A stretch of DNA of 64,000 bases from Mesorhizobium sp. (GCA_004017535.1 SAJS01000001.1:744001-808000); one strand, 5' to 3'. Shown: positions 28,636-38,071, counted from the stretch's first letter. Notes: generated from the sequence alone by a model not told the origin. Numbers and translations are program-made.

Positions 28636-29262
28636 TCAGCAGTCGCTGCAGGGGATGGTCGGGCTCCGGCGAGGCCTGAGATAATAAGTCTCGCTCATGT
28701 TTATGTGGCTGAAGGTCGACAGCAATCCAAACGATTTCGCTTTTTGATCGGTCGCGCTCCAGGCGATGACCGGTGTATAGCCGAGATCGCTTTCCACACG
28801 GATTAGGAAAGTGTTGCGGATTTTCAGCGTCGAGGGGACAGTCGTGGTGTCGCCGGGCTTCGCATCGGCGCTGTAGGTGCTGCCCACCAGCTTGCGCGAC
28901 CACACTACCTTCACTGTCGGTGATGCCTCGTCCGACATCTGTATGGCGGTGATAATGATCTTCGGATTCGAGCGGTTGTAGGGCAGAAGCGTCGTGCTCC
29001 CGATCTTCATGATGGCATCGAGATTCGCCTTCACGACCGCCGTCTGCTGCGTGACGAGATCCGCCACCATGCTGCCGATGCGGCTAACCTTCTTGCTGGT
29101 CTCGATGGCCTGCGAGGCTTCCATCGTGATGAAATACATGATGAGCAGCACCGGCACGATGAGCGCAAACTCGATCGCCGCGACGCCGCGCCGATCGCGG
29201 CCAAACCGGCTGGCTCGCGCCACGATGGCCGAAATCCCCCAATGTGCCCCCGCACGGTACAT
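28636..29262 (-). CDS. TadE/TadG-like pseudopilin
   Basis: 208 residues from ATG 29262, which follows GGAGGA. N-terminal 'DRRGVAAIEFALIVPVLLIMYFITMEASQA' is the TadE-like prepilin motif: Gly, then an E-F at +5 and a hydrophobic helix, so it should be processed by the Tad prepilin peptidase. The rest is a non-repetitive extracytoplasmic domain. It is upstream of and next to a second TadE-type gene. Likely a minor pilus component of the Tad machine encoded at 31-41 kb. Confidence 0.85.
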   Translation of the reverse strand: MYRAGAHWGISAIVARASRFGRDRRGVAAIEFALIVPVLLIMYFITMEASQAIETSKKVSRIGSMVADLVTQQTAVVKANLDAIMKIGSTTLLPYNRSNPKIIITAIQMSDEASPTVKVVWSRKLVGSTYSADAKPGDTTTVPSTLKIRNTFLIRVESDLGYTPVIAWSATDQKAKSFGLLSTFSHINMSETYYLRPRRSPTIPCSDC

Positions 29263-29303
29263 CCAATCCTCCAGATCGCCGCAGTCTCAGTCGTCCACCA
29301 GTC

Positions 29304-29897
29304 TCAGTTGTCGTCGAACGGTTCGTTCTGCCAGGTTACGGACGCGAAATGCAGCGTGGTCCCATCAGTGAAATTCTGCATCTGTTTGGCCAGGAGATCA
29401 GTCATCACCGGCCATTTGTAGAACACCCGCAGCATGTTGATGGATTCGGCCAGCCCGGGCGATGTCGTGAAGGTCTTGTCGCTTCCGCTTTGCGTCAGCA
29501 CGATTTGGTTGCCATTTATTCTGTAGCCCGCCGTGGCTGCGTCGGCGAAGCTCGGATATTCACGCAGGTCCACCAGCAATCCCGGGCAGTCCTTGGCCAC
29601 CATGATCTCCAGCCTGCTGCAGATCAGCTGCTTGATGGAGGCTTCGGTGACGTTCGACTTCTGCAGCTGCCCGGTCCGCAGCTGGCGGGCGACATCGTCG
29701 GTGATGTTGGCCATCACCTCCTGGCCGGCAAAGGAGATGCAGCTCTCGAGGATAGCGAAGACGAGAAGCGCGAACGGGATGGCAAGCATCGCAAATTCCA
29801 TTGCCGTGCTGCCGCGTCTGTCGCTGAAGAAGCCGGGGCGGGGTTTGCAGCGCGCCGTGCTGTCCATGCCGTTGCCCGATGTGGCATCCCTGCTCAT
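29304..29897 (-). CDS. tadE: TadE-like minor pseudopilin
   Basis: 197 residues from ATG 29897 with AGGA upstream; the frame is open to 29951. The processing and helix region 'DRRGSTAMEFAMLAIPFALLVFAILESC' matches TadE (Gly, then Glu at +5). The C-terminal region has paired cysteines. It is co-directional with the other pseudopilin (41 bases apart), suggesting a two-gene operon separate from the main cpa operon. TadE and TadF cannot be distinguished with certainty by eye. Confidence 0.85.
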   Translation of the reverse strand: MSRDATSGNGMDSTARCKPRPGFFSDRRGSTAMEFAMLAIPFALLVFAILESCISFAGQEVMANITDDVARQLRTGQLQKSNVTEASIKQLICSRLEIMVAKDCPGLLVDLREYPSFADAATAGYRINGNQIVLTQSGSDKTFTTSPGLAESINMLRVFYKWPVMTDLLAKQMQNFTDGTTLHFASVTWQNEPFDDN

Positions 29898-30035
29898 TTG
29901 CGTTCCTGCCGATCCCCTTGCGATACCGGCGGCAAGGTAGCGAAAACCCATTGAGGTCCGGTTTGGATGATCGTTAAATTGGCCGGGCAGGCTTTAAGCT
30001 GTCTTTAACGCCTGCTCCGACGCTCTTCTTCGGGC

Positions 30036-30142
30036 TTAAAGCATGTCTCCCGAAAGTGGGAACCGGTATCGGGATAAAGACATGCGCAAAATCAAAAATC
30101 TAAAGCGCATGGAGCGAATCTGAAAGATCGCGACGCGCTTAG
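30036..30142. repeat. RIME-like two-palindrome intergenic element, copy 2 (inverted)
   Basis: About 107 bp, in reverse orientation to copy 1 at 4526. Palindrome with GCATGTCT (30041-30048) / AGACATGC (30078-30085), then a second one built from CTAAAGCGC (30100-30108) and GCGCTTAG (30135-30142). The right end contains the stop codon of the minus-strand pilus gene (TAA, complement of 30139-30141), the same stop-in-palindrome arrangement seen for corA. Confidence 0.75.
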
Positions 30143-30561
30143 TGCGCGGCGCTCATTTCGGTTTCGGAAGCCTTCTCGGCCTCGGTCTTGTAGGCGCTCT
30201 CGCAATACGGCGTGCAAGACATGGTCTGGACTTCGGCACGCCTGTAGATGCGTACCGAGGAAGCGGCCTGCCGCACGACGGTCACCTGTTCATCGATGAT
30301 CGGGCTGCCGTCCGAGTCGAGCACGACCAGATTGGTGACGCCAAAACCTTTGCCGGTGAGAACGATGGTCGAGGCGTCCTGCACCGAGGCATCGGCGATG
30401 GCGGGGTTGCCGATGACGACGGTGTCGGCCGCACGGGACAGTTTGACGATCTTTGCCTGGTTCATGGTCACTTCGACACCCGCGCCGGCCCTGGCCGGCA
30501 TCACCAAGGCTGCAGCCGCCAGCAGCGCGGCGACTGGAAACAGCGATCTCGACAACCTCAT
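30139..30561 (-). CDS. Stand-alone secretin N-terminal-domain pilus protein
   Basis: 140 residues from ATG 30561 (GGGAG upstream; frame open to 30669). Signal peptide 'SLFPVAALLAAAALVMPARA', then a single T2SS/T3SS pilus N-terminal domain: 'VEVTMNQAKIVKLSRAADTVVIGNPAIADASVQDASTIVLTGKGFGVTNLVVLDSDG'. The same domain forms the N-terminus of CpaC in this window (about residues 45-120), but here the secretin part is missing. A Cys-containing tail ('SCTPYCES') follows. Periplasmic, probably an accessory of the Tad secretin. It is divergent from the Flp pilin. Confidence 0.85.
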   Translation of the reverse strand: MRLSRSLFPVAALLAAAALVMPARAGAGVEVTMNQAKIVKLSRAADTVVIGNPAIADASVQDASTIVLTGKGFGVTNLVVLDSDGSPIIDEQVTVVRQAASSVRIYRRAEVQTMSCTPYCESAYKTEAEKASETEMSAAH

Positions 30562-30917
30562 TGAACAGCTCCCGGCAGGCGGATTCTTCAACGGAACATG
30601 AACGAGATTGGTGAAGCAACGGTTAAACCGGACCTGGCCGCGATTAAGGACTTTGCCTCGCCCGTCCACGCGCCGACGGCGCTTCCTGTTTTAGTAACAT
30701 TGCACAAGCGCCGGTTTGCGCCGCTTTGCTCGATCCTCGAGCCGGCTGAAAACGCTTAGGGCACGGTTAACCACGCAACGTGTTCGCCCTCGGAAAGGAA
30801 TCGGTAAGGCTGTTTATTAAGCCGATCGAAACGGCTTCTCCCTAGATTTGCAGCATCCGATCAACCGCAAAGAGAAGTTGACGGAAGTGCTGTAACACGT
30901 GGAGTAGGAGCTCTCGA
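30562..30917. promoter_or_regulatory. Divergent promoter region between the secretin N-domain gene and the Flp pilin
   Basis: No gene seen in these 356 bases. It must contain promoters for both flanking pilus genes. TTAACCA at 30767-30773 matches the half-site reported for CtrA in rhizobia, and a second AT-rich stretch 'GTTTATTAAGCC' lies near 30809-30820. AGTAGGAG upstream of 30918 is the Flp ribosome-binding site. No -35/-10 pair stands out enough to call. Confidence 0.4.
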
Positions 30918-31091
30918 ATGTCTAACCTCATTGCACGTTTCGTGAAGGACGAATCCGGCGCGACCGCCATCGAATACGGTCTGATCGCCGCTCTCATCGC
31001 GCTCGCCATCATGGTCGGCGCCAGCTCGCTCGGCGGCGCCCTGAACGCCAAGTTCGATGCGATCGCAAACGCGGTCAATAAAGCTCCGTGA
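30918..31091 (+). CDS. Flp-family type IVb pilin
   Basis: 57 residues: MSNLIARFVKDESGATAIEY then a long hydrophobic helix 'GLIAALIALAIMVGASSLGGAL' and 'NAKFDAIANAVNKAP'. The segment G-ATAIEYGLIAALIA is the Flp/PilA signature; cleavage is expected after the Gly, leaving Glu at +5. This is the major subunit of the Tad pilus. The ATG at 30918 follows GGAG and a strong terminator follows the stop, giving an abundant monocistronic message. The prepilin peptidase gene follows within 200 bases. Confidence 0.95.
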   Translation: MSNLIARFVKDESGATAIEYGLIAALIALAIMVGASSLGGALNAKFDAIANAVNKAP

Positions 31092-31119
31092 TAAACGGAA
31101 ATATTCTTGTCTAGGAGAG

Positions 31120-31146
31120 GGGCCGCCGTTTGGCGGCCCTTCTTCA
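31120..31146 (+). terminator. Intrinsic terminator of the Flp pilin gene
   Basis: GGGCCGCC (31120-31127) pairs with GGCGGCCC (31132-31139) around GTTT, followed by TTCTTC. Lies 28 bases after the pilin stop. Confidence 0.85.
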
Positions 31147-31284
31147 TGATGCGAGTGAAACAAAGCCTTGAACCGCGACGCGCGAAATCCGTGTCGACAC
31201 GGTGCGCTTTAGAAGTTCCGCTCTCATCAATCGTTAATCGGGATATGCCTAAGGTGCAGAGGGTTTTCCACAGGCGCCGCGTCG

Positions 31285-31803
31285 ATGCTTGAAGCCGTGA
31301 TCTTCGTCGTCTTTCCTTTCTGCATGCTGTTCGCTGCGGTCTCCGACACGTTGTCGATGACGATCGCCAACCGCGTTCCCGTGTTGTTGGTCGCGACGTT
31401 CGCGCTTGTCGCGCCGCTCACCGGGATGGACTGGGCGACCTATGGCTGGCACTTCGCCGCCGGCGTCCTCGTGCTTGCCACGACATTCGGCCTCTTTGCG
31501 CTCGGCGGCATGGGCGGCGGCGACGCCAAGCTTCTTGCCGCGACCGCTCTATGGATGGGGCTCAACATCAACTTGATCGGCTATCTGGTGACGTCGGCTT
31601 TCATCGGGGGCCTGCTGACCATCGCAATCCTGGCTTACCGGAAATCGCCGCTGGCCGCTTATACCGGCCACAGCCGATTCCTGCGCTACTTCGCCGACGA
31701 GAAGGTGGGTATTCCCTATGGCATCGCGCTTGGTGCCGGTGGACTGATCACGTTCCCGGATTCGCCGCTGATGGTCTGGGCGCTGCAAAGGCTCACGGCA
31801 TAG
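31285..31803 (+). CDS. cpaA: Tad prepilin peptidase CpaA (TadV)
   Basis: Integral membrane aspartic protease that cleaves Flp and TadE-type prepilins. 172 residues with about six membrane helices. The two catalytic aspartates are in 'FAAVSDTLSMTIANR' (first) and the GxGD-type 'GGMGGGDAKLLAA' (second). No methyltransferase domain, as usual for TadV. Followed by its own terminator, so flp and cpaA are expressed apart from the cpaB operon. Confidence 0.94.
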   Translation: MLEAVIFVVFPFCMLFAAVSDTLSMTIANRVPVLLVATFALVAPLTGMDWATYGWHFAAGVLVLATTFGLFALGGMGGGDAKLLAATALWMGLNINLIGYLVTSAFIGGLLTIAILAYRKSPLAAYTGHSRFLRYFADEKVGIPYGIALGAGGLITFPDSPLMVWALQRLTA

Positions 31804-31831
31804 GTTTTGGTGACATCGATGGCGGCGACGG

Positions 31832-31856
31832 AAGGCGGCCTGGCCGCCTTTTTTTG
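31832..31856 (+). terminator. Intrinsic terminator after cpaA
   Basis: AAGGCGGC (31832-31839) pairs with GCCGCCTT (31843-31850) around CTG and is followed by TTTTTG. It isolates flp-cpaA from the cpaB-tadC operon. Confidence 0.9.
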
Positions 31857-32001
31857 TTAACGGCGGGCCGTTCGATCTAATTTGAGTAAACCTTAAATTA
31901 ATCACGATCGTAAGCATTGCATTAACCTTGTTTTGACGATTGCGGCTGCAAAGTCCGGCCAGGCGTGGGTGGTTTGCCACGAGGCGAAGGGTTTCGGACG
32001 A

Positions 32002-32814
32002 ATGCCAGCATCCCGATTGATTATTCTGGGCGTGGCTGCGGTCGCGGCGGGTGGCGCGGGCTATGTCGCCAAGAACATGGTGGTGGCGCCGCCGCCGCAG
32101 GTCGTCGTCGATGCGCCGGCGCAGCCGGCGATCGCGCTGCAGGATGTGCTGGTGCTTTCGGGCGACGTGCCGATGGGCAGCCAGCTCGGCAACAACATCA
32201 GCTGGGAAAAATGGCCGTCCGACGGCGTCAATGCCAATTTCATCACACGCGCCGCCGAACCTGACGCGGTCGAAAAGCTCAAGGGCTCGGTAGCGCGCGT
32301 CGCTATGTATACGGGCGAGCCGCTGCGCCGCTCCAAGCTGGTCGGCGAGGGGCAAAGCTTCATGTCGTCGATCCTGCCTTCAGGGATGCGCGCTGTCGCC
32401 ACCGCGATATCGGCCGACACCTCCGCCGGCGGCTTCATCCTGCCCAACGACTTCGTCGACGTGATCATGACCCGCCGCGCCGACACCGGCAACGGCGGCA
32501 GCGGCTTCAACACCGAGACCATCCTCAAGAACATCCGGGTGCTGGCCATCGACCAGACCATCCAGGAAGACGAGGAAGGCAAGAAGACCAGGGTCGGCCA
32601 GACCGCGACACTGGAGCTGACGCCGCAACAGGCCGAGATCATCACCGTCGCGCAGCAGATGGCGGACCGCCTGACGCTCGCGCTGCGTCCGATCACCGAC
32701 ATCCACGAAAAGAATGCGGACGAAGCCGATTATCTGGTCAACGGCAATGGCCGGCGCGGAACGGTGCGTCTGATCAAATTGGGCGAGGTTTCCGAGGTTG
32801 GAGCAAGGAAATGA
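32002..32814 (+). CDS. cpaB: Flp pilus assembly protein CpaB (RcpC)
   Basis: 270 residues from ATG 32002; the frame is open from 31933. One N-terminal membrane anchor ('LIILGVAAVAAGGAGYVAKNMVV'), a SAF-like domain ('VLVLSGDVPMGSQLGNNISWEKWP' and 'VAMYTGEPLRRSKLV'), and the CpaB signature 'AVATAISADTSAGGFILPNDFVDVIMTRR'. A periplasmic partner of the outer-membrane secretin. Its TGA overlaps the ATG of cpaC (ATGA). First gene of a six-to-eight-gene pilus operon. Confidence 0.94.
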   Translation: MPASRLIILGVAAVAAGGAGYVAKNMVVAPPPQVVVDAPAQPAIALQDVLVLSGDVPMGSQLGNNISWEKWPSDGVNANFITRAAEPDAVEKLKGSVARVAMYTGEPLRRSKLVGEGQSFMSSILPSGMRAVATAISADTSAGGFILPNDFVDVIMTRRADTGNGGSGFNTETILKNIRVLAIDQTIQEDEEGKKTRVGQTATLELTPQQAEIITVAQQMADRLTLALRPITDIHEKNADEADYLVNGNGRRGTVRLIKLGEVSEVGARK

Positions 32815-34337
32815 GGCTAAACGGTAAACTGCTGCCCTTCCTGGCGGCCGCGGCGATCAGCCTGCTCCTGATTGGCACCAACGCCTCGGGACTGGCCGAA
32901 GCCAAAGCCGCGAGCGCCGGCGTATCGGCTTCCGTCGCCACGCAGCGCGTCAAGCTCGGCCTCAACAAATCCGTGGTCATCGACTTGCCGAGCGATGCCT
33001 ATGATATTCTCGTCGCCAATCCGGCGGTTGCCGACGCGGTGACGCGTACGGCACGGCGCATCTACCTGTTCGGCAAGGCGGTCGGCGAAACCAACATCTT
33101 CGTTTTCGGCCCCAATGGCGAGCAGATCGTCAGCCTGGACCTCGCCGTCGAGCGCGACGTCGCCGGGCTGGAAGACTATCTGAAGCGCTTCATCCCGTCC
33201 TCGCAGATCAAGGTCGAGCTGCTCAACGACAACGTCGTGCTGACGGGCACGGTCGACACGCCGCTCGATGCCAAGCGCGCGGGAGACCTGGCAACCATCT
33301 TCGTCTCCGGCGGTGAAGCGACGACCGGTCAGTATTCGCAGACTGCGGCCGGCGGCTCGGTCAATGGCGGCGTCGACATCAACAACCCCGACCAGGAGCG
33401 CCGGGTCTCGAAGATCGTCAACCTGTTGCAGATCATCGGCGACGACCAGGTGACGCTCAAGGTGACCGTCGCCGAGGTTAGCCGCTCGGTGATGAAGCAG
33501 CTTGGCGTCAATATGATCGGCAGTGGCGGCAGCAACGGCATTTCCTGGGGCGCAATCGGCGACAATTTCACCGGCCTCGGCAAGCAGTTGTCCAATTCGG
33601 GCCTCAACATCGGGACGTCCTCGATCCAGGCCTATATCAACGCCATGGAATCGGCCGGTGTCATGAAGACGCTGGCGGAGCCCACGCTCACCGCTGTGTC
33701 TGGCGAGAAGGCCACCTTCAAGGTCGGCGGCGAATACAATATGGTGACCGGTGTTTCCGCCAACGTCTCCACCGACAACCAGACCGGTCTGAAGACCTAT
33801 TCGATCGAGAAGATCGAGTACGGCATCGGATTGGAGTTCCAGCCGGTGGTGCTGTCCCCCGGCCGTATCAGCCTGAAGGTCAGGACGGCCGTCTCGGAGC
33901 CGACGACCGAGGGCTCGGTCTCCTTGTCCTCCGGCGTCACCAGCCCTGGCATGAACGCCTTGTCGCTGCGCAAGCGACTGGCCGATACGACGGTGGAACT
34001 GCCTTCCGGCGGTTCGATGATGATCGCAGGTCTGGTGCGCGACGACGTCAGGCAGGCCGTCAATGGATTGCCTGGGCTGACCAAGATTCCCGTGCTCGGC
34101 GCGCTGTTCCGCAGCCGCGACTTCGTGCGCAACGAGAGCGAGCTCGTCATCATCATCACGCCCTATCTCGCGCGGCCGGTGGCGCGCAACGACCTGGCCA
34201 AGCCGGACGACAACTTCAATCCGGCGAGCGACGGCGCCGGTATGTTCCTCGGCCGCGTCAACCGCGTCTACGGCACCATGCAGACCGACAGGCCAGCCGG
34301 GCGGTACCACGGCGTCGTCGGCTTCATCTACAAATGA
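32811..34337 (+). CDS. cpaC: Tad pilus secretin CpaC (RcpA)
   Basis: Outer-membrane pore for the pilus. 508 residues with a signal peptide (about 1-34), a pilus N-terminal domain ('KLGLNKSVVIDLPSDAYDILVANPAVADAV', about 48-115), a BON-like 'IKVELLNDNVVLTGTVDTPLDAKRAGDL' segment, and the C-terminal secretin domain with 'VMKTLAEPTLTAVSGEKATFKVGGE' and 'ELPSGGSMMIAGLVRDD...LPGLTKIPVLGALFRS...ESELVIIITPYLARP'. Overlaps both neighbours by 4 bases. Confidence 0.96.
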   Translation: MRLNGKLLPFLAAAAISLLLIGTNASGLAEAKAASAGVSASVATQRVKLGLNKSVVIDLPSDAYDILVANPAVADAVTRTARRIYLFGKAVGETNIFVFGPNGEQIVSLDLAVERDVAGLEDYLKRFIPSSQIKVELLNDNVVLTGTVDTPLDAKRAGDLATIFVSGGEATTGQYSQTAAGGSVNGGVDINNPDQERRVSKIVNLLQIIGDDQVTLKVTVAEVSRSVMKQLGVNMIGSGGSNGISWGAIGDNFTGLGKQLSNSGLNIGTSSIQAYINAMESAGVMKTLAEPTLTAVSGEKATFKVGGEYNMVTGVSANVSTDNQTGLKTYSIEKIEYGIGLEFQPVVLSPGRISLKVRTAVSEPTTEGSVSLSSGVTSPGMNALSLRKRLADTTVELPSGGSMMIAGLVRDDVRQAVNGLPGLTKIPVLGALFRSRDFVRNESELVIIITPYLARPVARNDLAKPDDNFNPASDGAGMFLGRVNRVYGTMQTDRPAGRYHGVVGFIYK

Positions 34338-35083
34338 GTGGGAATGCGGATATGTCCAAGTCAGCATCGAAGGTCATGACGGTCCGGACAGCATCCGGCA
34401 TTGCAAGGATAGGCCGGCAGGTGGTCCCGGCACTGGCGGTCGCCCTTGCGGCGTCGCTCGCCGGATGCGCCAATCGCGACAGCATCACGGTCGGGTCGAT
34501 CCCGGACGACTACCGCACGACGCATCCGATCGTCATTGCCGAGAAGAACCAGAAGATCGATCTGCCGGTCGGCGCCGGCGATCGCGGCATGACTGGCGCG
34601 CAACGCGACGCGCTGCTCGGTTTTCTCGACGGCTACGACAAGAGCGCTGCGCCGGCGCTGACGATCGCGATGCCATCCGGCTCCGCCAACGAAGTTGCCG
34701 CCCAGGCGGCAGGCCGCGATTTTGCCAGGCTTGCCATGAAGGCGGGCGTCAAGCGCAACCGCATCGTCATGACATCCTATCAGTCGGCCGTGCCGGAGGC
34801 GTCGGCACCGGTGCGCGTTGCCTTCGTCGCGGTAAGGGCCCAGACCGATAAATGCGGGCGTTGGCCCGAAGACATGCTGGAGACGTCCGAGAACAAGCAC
34901 TATGCCGACTTCGGCTGCTCCTACCAGAACAACCTCGCGGCCCAGGTCGCCAACCCCAACGATCTGATCGGGCCGCGCAAGCAGTCCGAAATCGACGCCG
35001 AAAACCGTGGCGCGGTGATCGACGTATACCGGGCGAGGGGCATCTCCGACGAGTTCCTCGGCAATTCGGAAGTGACGTACTGA
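34334..35083 (+). CDS. cpaD: Pilus assembly lipoprotein CpaD
   Basis: 249 residues. A long N-region precedes the lipoprotein signal, whose lipobox is 'SLAGC' (Cys about residue 45). The mature part contains 'DDYRTTHPIVIAEKNQKIDLPVG' and the C-terminal conserved 'FGCSYQNNLAAQVANPNDLIGPR', diagnostic of CpaD. ATG overlaps the cpaC stop; an internal ATG at 34352 is an alternative start and would shorten the unusual N-region. Located at the outer membrane with the secretin. Confidence 0.93.
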   Translation: MSGNADMSKSASKVMTVRTASGIARIGRQVVPALAVALAASLAGCANRDSITVGSIPDDYRTTHPIVIAEKNQKIDLPVGAGDRGMTGAQRDALLGFLDGYDKSAAPALTIAMPSGSANEVAAQAAGRDFARLAMKAGVKRNRIVMTSYQSAVPEASAPVRVAFVAVRAQTDKCGRWPEDMLETSENKHYADFGCSYQNNLAAQVANPNDLIGPRKQSEIDAENRGAVIDVYRARGISDEFLGNSEVTY

Positions 35084-35120
35084 GCCGGCGGATGACGGAA
35101 AAAGCAGCCACGGAAAGAGC

Positions 35121-36410
35121 ATGACGATGAGCAATCTTGCCTACGACACGCCCGCGGAAACCGGCGACCTTTCGCAGCAGGACATCGCCGCCATGCAGGC
35201 GCTGCGCCCCGTGCCGCGCATTTCGATCCAGGCTTTCTGCGAGACCGAAGGCGTCGCCAGCCCCGTGGAGCGCGCCGCCGAGGATCGCCGGATGGCCAAG
35301 GCCCATCTCAAGGTCCATATGGGCGGCGTTCCGACCGCGATCGAGTTCTATCAGTCCGCGCCGACACCGAACCTGATCCTGCTGGAATCGCGCAGCGAGC
35401 CGAAGCAACTGCTCGAACAGCTCGGCCAGCTCGCGGAGTATTGCGATCCGTCGTCCAAGGTCGTGGTCATCGGCCACTACAACGATGTCGGCCTCTACCG
35501 CGAGCTCATCCGTTCAGGCATTTCCGAATATGTCATCGCGCCGGTCTCGATGTCCGACATCGTCAGCGTCGTGTCGTCGATCTTCGTCGATCCGGAATCG
35601 GAGCCGATCGGCCGCTCGATCGCCTTCATCGGCGCCAAGGGCGGCGTCGGCTCATCTACCATTGCTCACAATACGGCCTGGGCGATGTCGTCGCTGTTCA
35701 AATCCGAAGTCGTCATCGCCGATCTCGACCTTGCCTTCGGCACCGCCAACATCAACTTCGACCAGGACCCGGCTCAGGGCATCGCCGAGGCCGTGTTCTC
35801 GCCTGAGCGGGTCGATGAGGTCTATCTCGACCGCCTGCTCGCGCAATGCGCCGAGCATCTGTCGCTGCTTGCGGCCCCCTCCACCTTGGAGCGCGTCTAC
35901 GATTTCGACGCCGATGCGTTCTCGCAGGTCATCGAGACGGCGCAGCGCAGCGCGCCCCTGCTGGTTCTCGATATCCCTCACATATGGAGCGGGTGGACGA
36001 AGAGCACGCTGATCAAGGCCGACGAGATCGTCATCACCGCCACGCCCGAGCTCGCAAATCTTCGCAACACGAAGAACTTGGTGGACATGCTGAAGCGGCT
36101 GCGCCCGAACGATCCGCCGCCGAAGCTGATCATCAACCAGGCCGGTGTGCCGAAACGGCCGGAGATAGCGCCTTCCGATTTCGCCGAGCCGCTCGGCATC
36201 ACGCCCATGGCAGTGATCAATTTCGAACCGCTGCTGTTCGGCAATGCCTCCAACAACGGCCGCATGCTGAGCGAGATGGACGCCAAGAACCCGGTCGTCG
36301 CCACCATCAATGAGATAGCGCATGTGCTGACCGGACGGAGCGAAATCAAGACAAAGAAGAAGGCGGGCCTGGGTTCGATCCTCGGCAAGCTCTCGCGCAA
36401 CAGGAAGTGA
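35121..36410 (+). CDS. cpaE: CpaE/TadZ pilus-localising ATPase
   Basis: 429 residues. N-terminal atypical receiver domain (about 60-150; the usual phospho-Asp position reads 'LILLES', so it is probably not phosphorylated), then a ParA/MinD-like ATPase with deviant Walker A 'GAKGGVGSST' and switch I 'ADLDLAFGTANINFDQDPAQGI'. TadZ proteins mark the pole at which the Tad secretion machine assembles. The C-terminal tail is basic ('KKKAGLGSILGKLSRNRK'). A 37-base gap to cpaD and 30 to cpaF keep it in the operon. Confidence 0.94.
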   Translation: MTMSNLAYDTPAETGDLSQQDIAAMQALRPVPRISIQAFCETEGVASPVERAAEDRRMAKAHLKVHMGGVPTAIEFYQSAPTPNLILLESRSEPKQLLEQLGQLAEYCDPSSKVVVIGHYNDVGLYRELIRSGISEYVIAPVSMSDIVSVVSSIFVDPESEPIGRSIAFIGAKGGVGSSTIAHNTAWAMSSLFKSEVVIADLDLAFGTANINFDQDPAQGIAEAVFSPERVDEVYLDRLLAQCAEHLSLLAAPSTLERVYDFDADAFSQVIETAQRSAPLLVLDIPHIWSGWTKSTLIKADEIVITATPELANLRNTKNLVDMLKRLRPNDPPPKLIINQAGVPKRPEIAPSDFAEPLGITPMAVINFEPLLFGNASNNGRMLSEMDAKNPVVATINEIAHVLTGRSEIKTKKKAGLGSILGKLSRNRK

Positions 36411-36440
36411 CGCTGTTTGAGCGGCATCGGGTAGTCGATC

Positions 36441-37940
36441 ATGTTTGGTAAGAGAGGCAAAGACGACGGCAACCGGGCGACGCCCGAATTCCGTCCGCCG
36501 GCATCGGCGCCCGCCGCTCCCGCTTCGACGGGAACGATGACGGCCGAGCGGCCGGCCGTGCCGGTGTCCAGCGCGCCGCCAGCGCCGCCGGCTCGCCGTC
36601 CCGTCGAGGCGCCGCCGATGGCGCTCGAGCCGCCAAGAAGGGTCCAGCGCGAGCGCTCAGAGACCTATTACGACACCAAGAGCCAGGTTTTCTCCGCGCT
36701 CATCGACACGATCGATCTGTCGCAGCTCGCCAAGCTCGATCCAGAGAGCGCGCGCGAGGAAATCCGCGACATCGTCAACGACATCATCGCGATCAAGAAC
36801 TTCGCGATGTCGATTTCCGAGCAGGAGGAGCTGCTCGAAGACATCTGCAACGACGTTCTGGGCTATGGACCGCTGGAGCCGTTGCTTGCCCGCGACGACA
36901 TAGCCGACATCATGGTCAACGGCTTCAAGAACGTCTACATCGAAGTCAACGGCAAGGTCGAACAGACCGGAGTCCGCTTCCGCGACAACCAGCAGCTGCT
37001 CAACATCTGCCAGCGCATCGTCAGCCAGGTCGGCCGTCGTGTCGATGAATCGAGCCCGATCTGCGACGCGCGCCTGCCCGACGGCTCGCGCGTCAACGTC
37101 ATCGCGCCGCCGCTCTCCATCGACGGCACCGCGCTCACCATCCGCAAGTTCAAGAAGGACAAGCTGACGCTGGACCAGCTGGTCAAGTTCGGCGCCATCT
37201 CGCCGCAAGGCGCGGAAATCCTCAAGATCATAGGCCGTGTCCGCTGCAATGTCGTCATCTCGGGCGGCACGGGCTCCGGCAAGACGACGCTGCTCAACTG
37301 CCTGACCAACTATATCGACCGCGAGGAGCGGGTCATCACCTGCGAGGACTCGGCCGAACTGCAGCTGCAGCAGCCGCACGTGGTGCGTCTCGAAACCCGG
37401 CCGCCCAATCTCGAGGGTGAGGGCGAGGTGACCATGCGCGATCTCGTCAAGAACTGCCTGCGCATGCGGCCCGAGCGCATCATCGTCGGCGAAGTGCGCG
37501 GACCGGAAGTGTTCGACCTTCTGCAGGCGATGAACACCGGTCACGACGGCTCGATGGGAACGATCCACTCGAACAGCCCGCGCGAATGCCTCAACCGTAT
37601 CGAATCGATGATCGCCATGGGCGGCTATTCGCTGCCGCAGCGCACCGTGCGCGAGATCGTCGTCGGCTCGGTCGACGTGATCATCCAGGCCGCTCGCCTG
37701 CGCGACGGTTCGCGCCGCATCACCCACATCACCGAGGTGATCGGCATGGAAGGCGACGTCATCATCACCCAGGATCTCGTCCTCTATAACATCAAGGGCG
37801 AGGACTCGAGCGGCCGACTGGTCGGCGAGCACGTGTCGACGGGCATCGGGCGCCCGCATTTCTGGGATCGCGCCCGCTATTATGGAGAGGAGCAGCGCCT
37901 CGCCAATGCGCTCGAGGCGATGGAGAAACGCGCTGACTGA
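36441..37940 (+). CDS. cpaF: Tad pilus assembly ATPase CpaF (TadA)
   Basis: 499 residues. Proline/alanine-rich N-terminal extension (about 15-70), then the secretion-ATPase core: Walker A 'GGTGSGKTT', Asp box, '[18 protein letters not shown]' Walker B region and the His box '[17 protein letters not shown]'. Hexameric motor that powers both assembly and retraction of Tad pili. 131 bases containing a palindromic repeat separate it from tadB. Confidence 0.97.
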   Translation: MFGKRGKDDGNRATPEFRPPASAPAAPASTGTMTAERPAVPVSSAPPAPPARRPVEAPPMALEPPRRVQRERSETYYDTKSQVFSALIDTIDLSQLAKLDPESAREEIRDIVNDIIAIKNFAMSISEQEELLEDICNDVLGYGPLEPLLARDDIADIMVNGFKNVYIEVNGKVEQTGVRFRDNQQLLNICQRIVSQVGRRVDESSPICDARLPDGSRVNVIAPPLSIDGTALTIRKFKKDKLTLDQLVKFGAISPQGAEILKIIGRVRCNVVISGGTGSGKTTLLNCLTNYIDREERVITCEDSAELQLQQPHVVRLETRPPNLEGEGEVTMRDLVKNCLRMRPERIIVGEVRGPEVFDLLQAMNTGHDGSMGTIHSNSPRECLNRIESMIAMGGYSLPQRTVREIVVGSVDVIIQAARLRDGSRRITHITEVIGMEGDVIITQDLVLYNIKGEDSSGRLVGEHVSTGIGRPHFWDRARYYGEEQRLANALEAMEKRAD

Positions 37941-37958
37941 TTTATCTGGAGGTCTGAC

Positions 37959-38003
37959 GCGATTCCAGGAAAAATGTGAAGCGGTTTTCCGTCCGGAATT
38001 GCG
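37959..38003. repeat. GCAATTCC-type palindromic repeat inside the Tad operon
   Basis: Begins GCGATTCCAGG and ends CCGGAATTGCG with the GCGGTTTTCCG core, 45 bases, 18 bases after the cpaF stop. A single copy of the family tandemly repeated at 20285-20443. In an operon such a hairpin can protect upstream mRNA or lower expression of tadB-tadC. Confidence 0.85.
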
Positions 38004-38071
38004 TCTAAACAAAGAAATAGGACGGTTCACCGTTTCTTTGAAACGGCGAAACGGCCTAGGGGCACCAGTCG

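Noticed and set aside
28636-31803. Genomic island or phage origin for the Tad locus
   Set aside because: No integrase, tRNA junction, direct repeats or shift in codon use seen; Tad/Cpa loci are widespread in Rhizobiales chromosomes.
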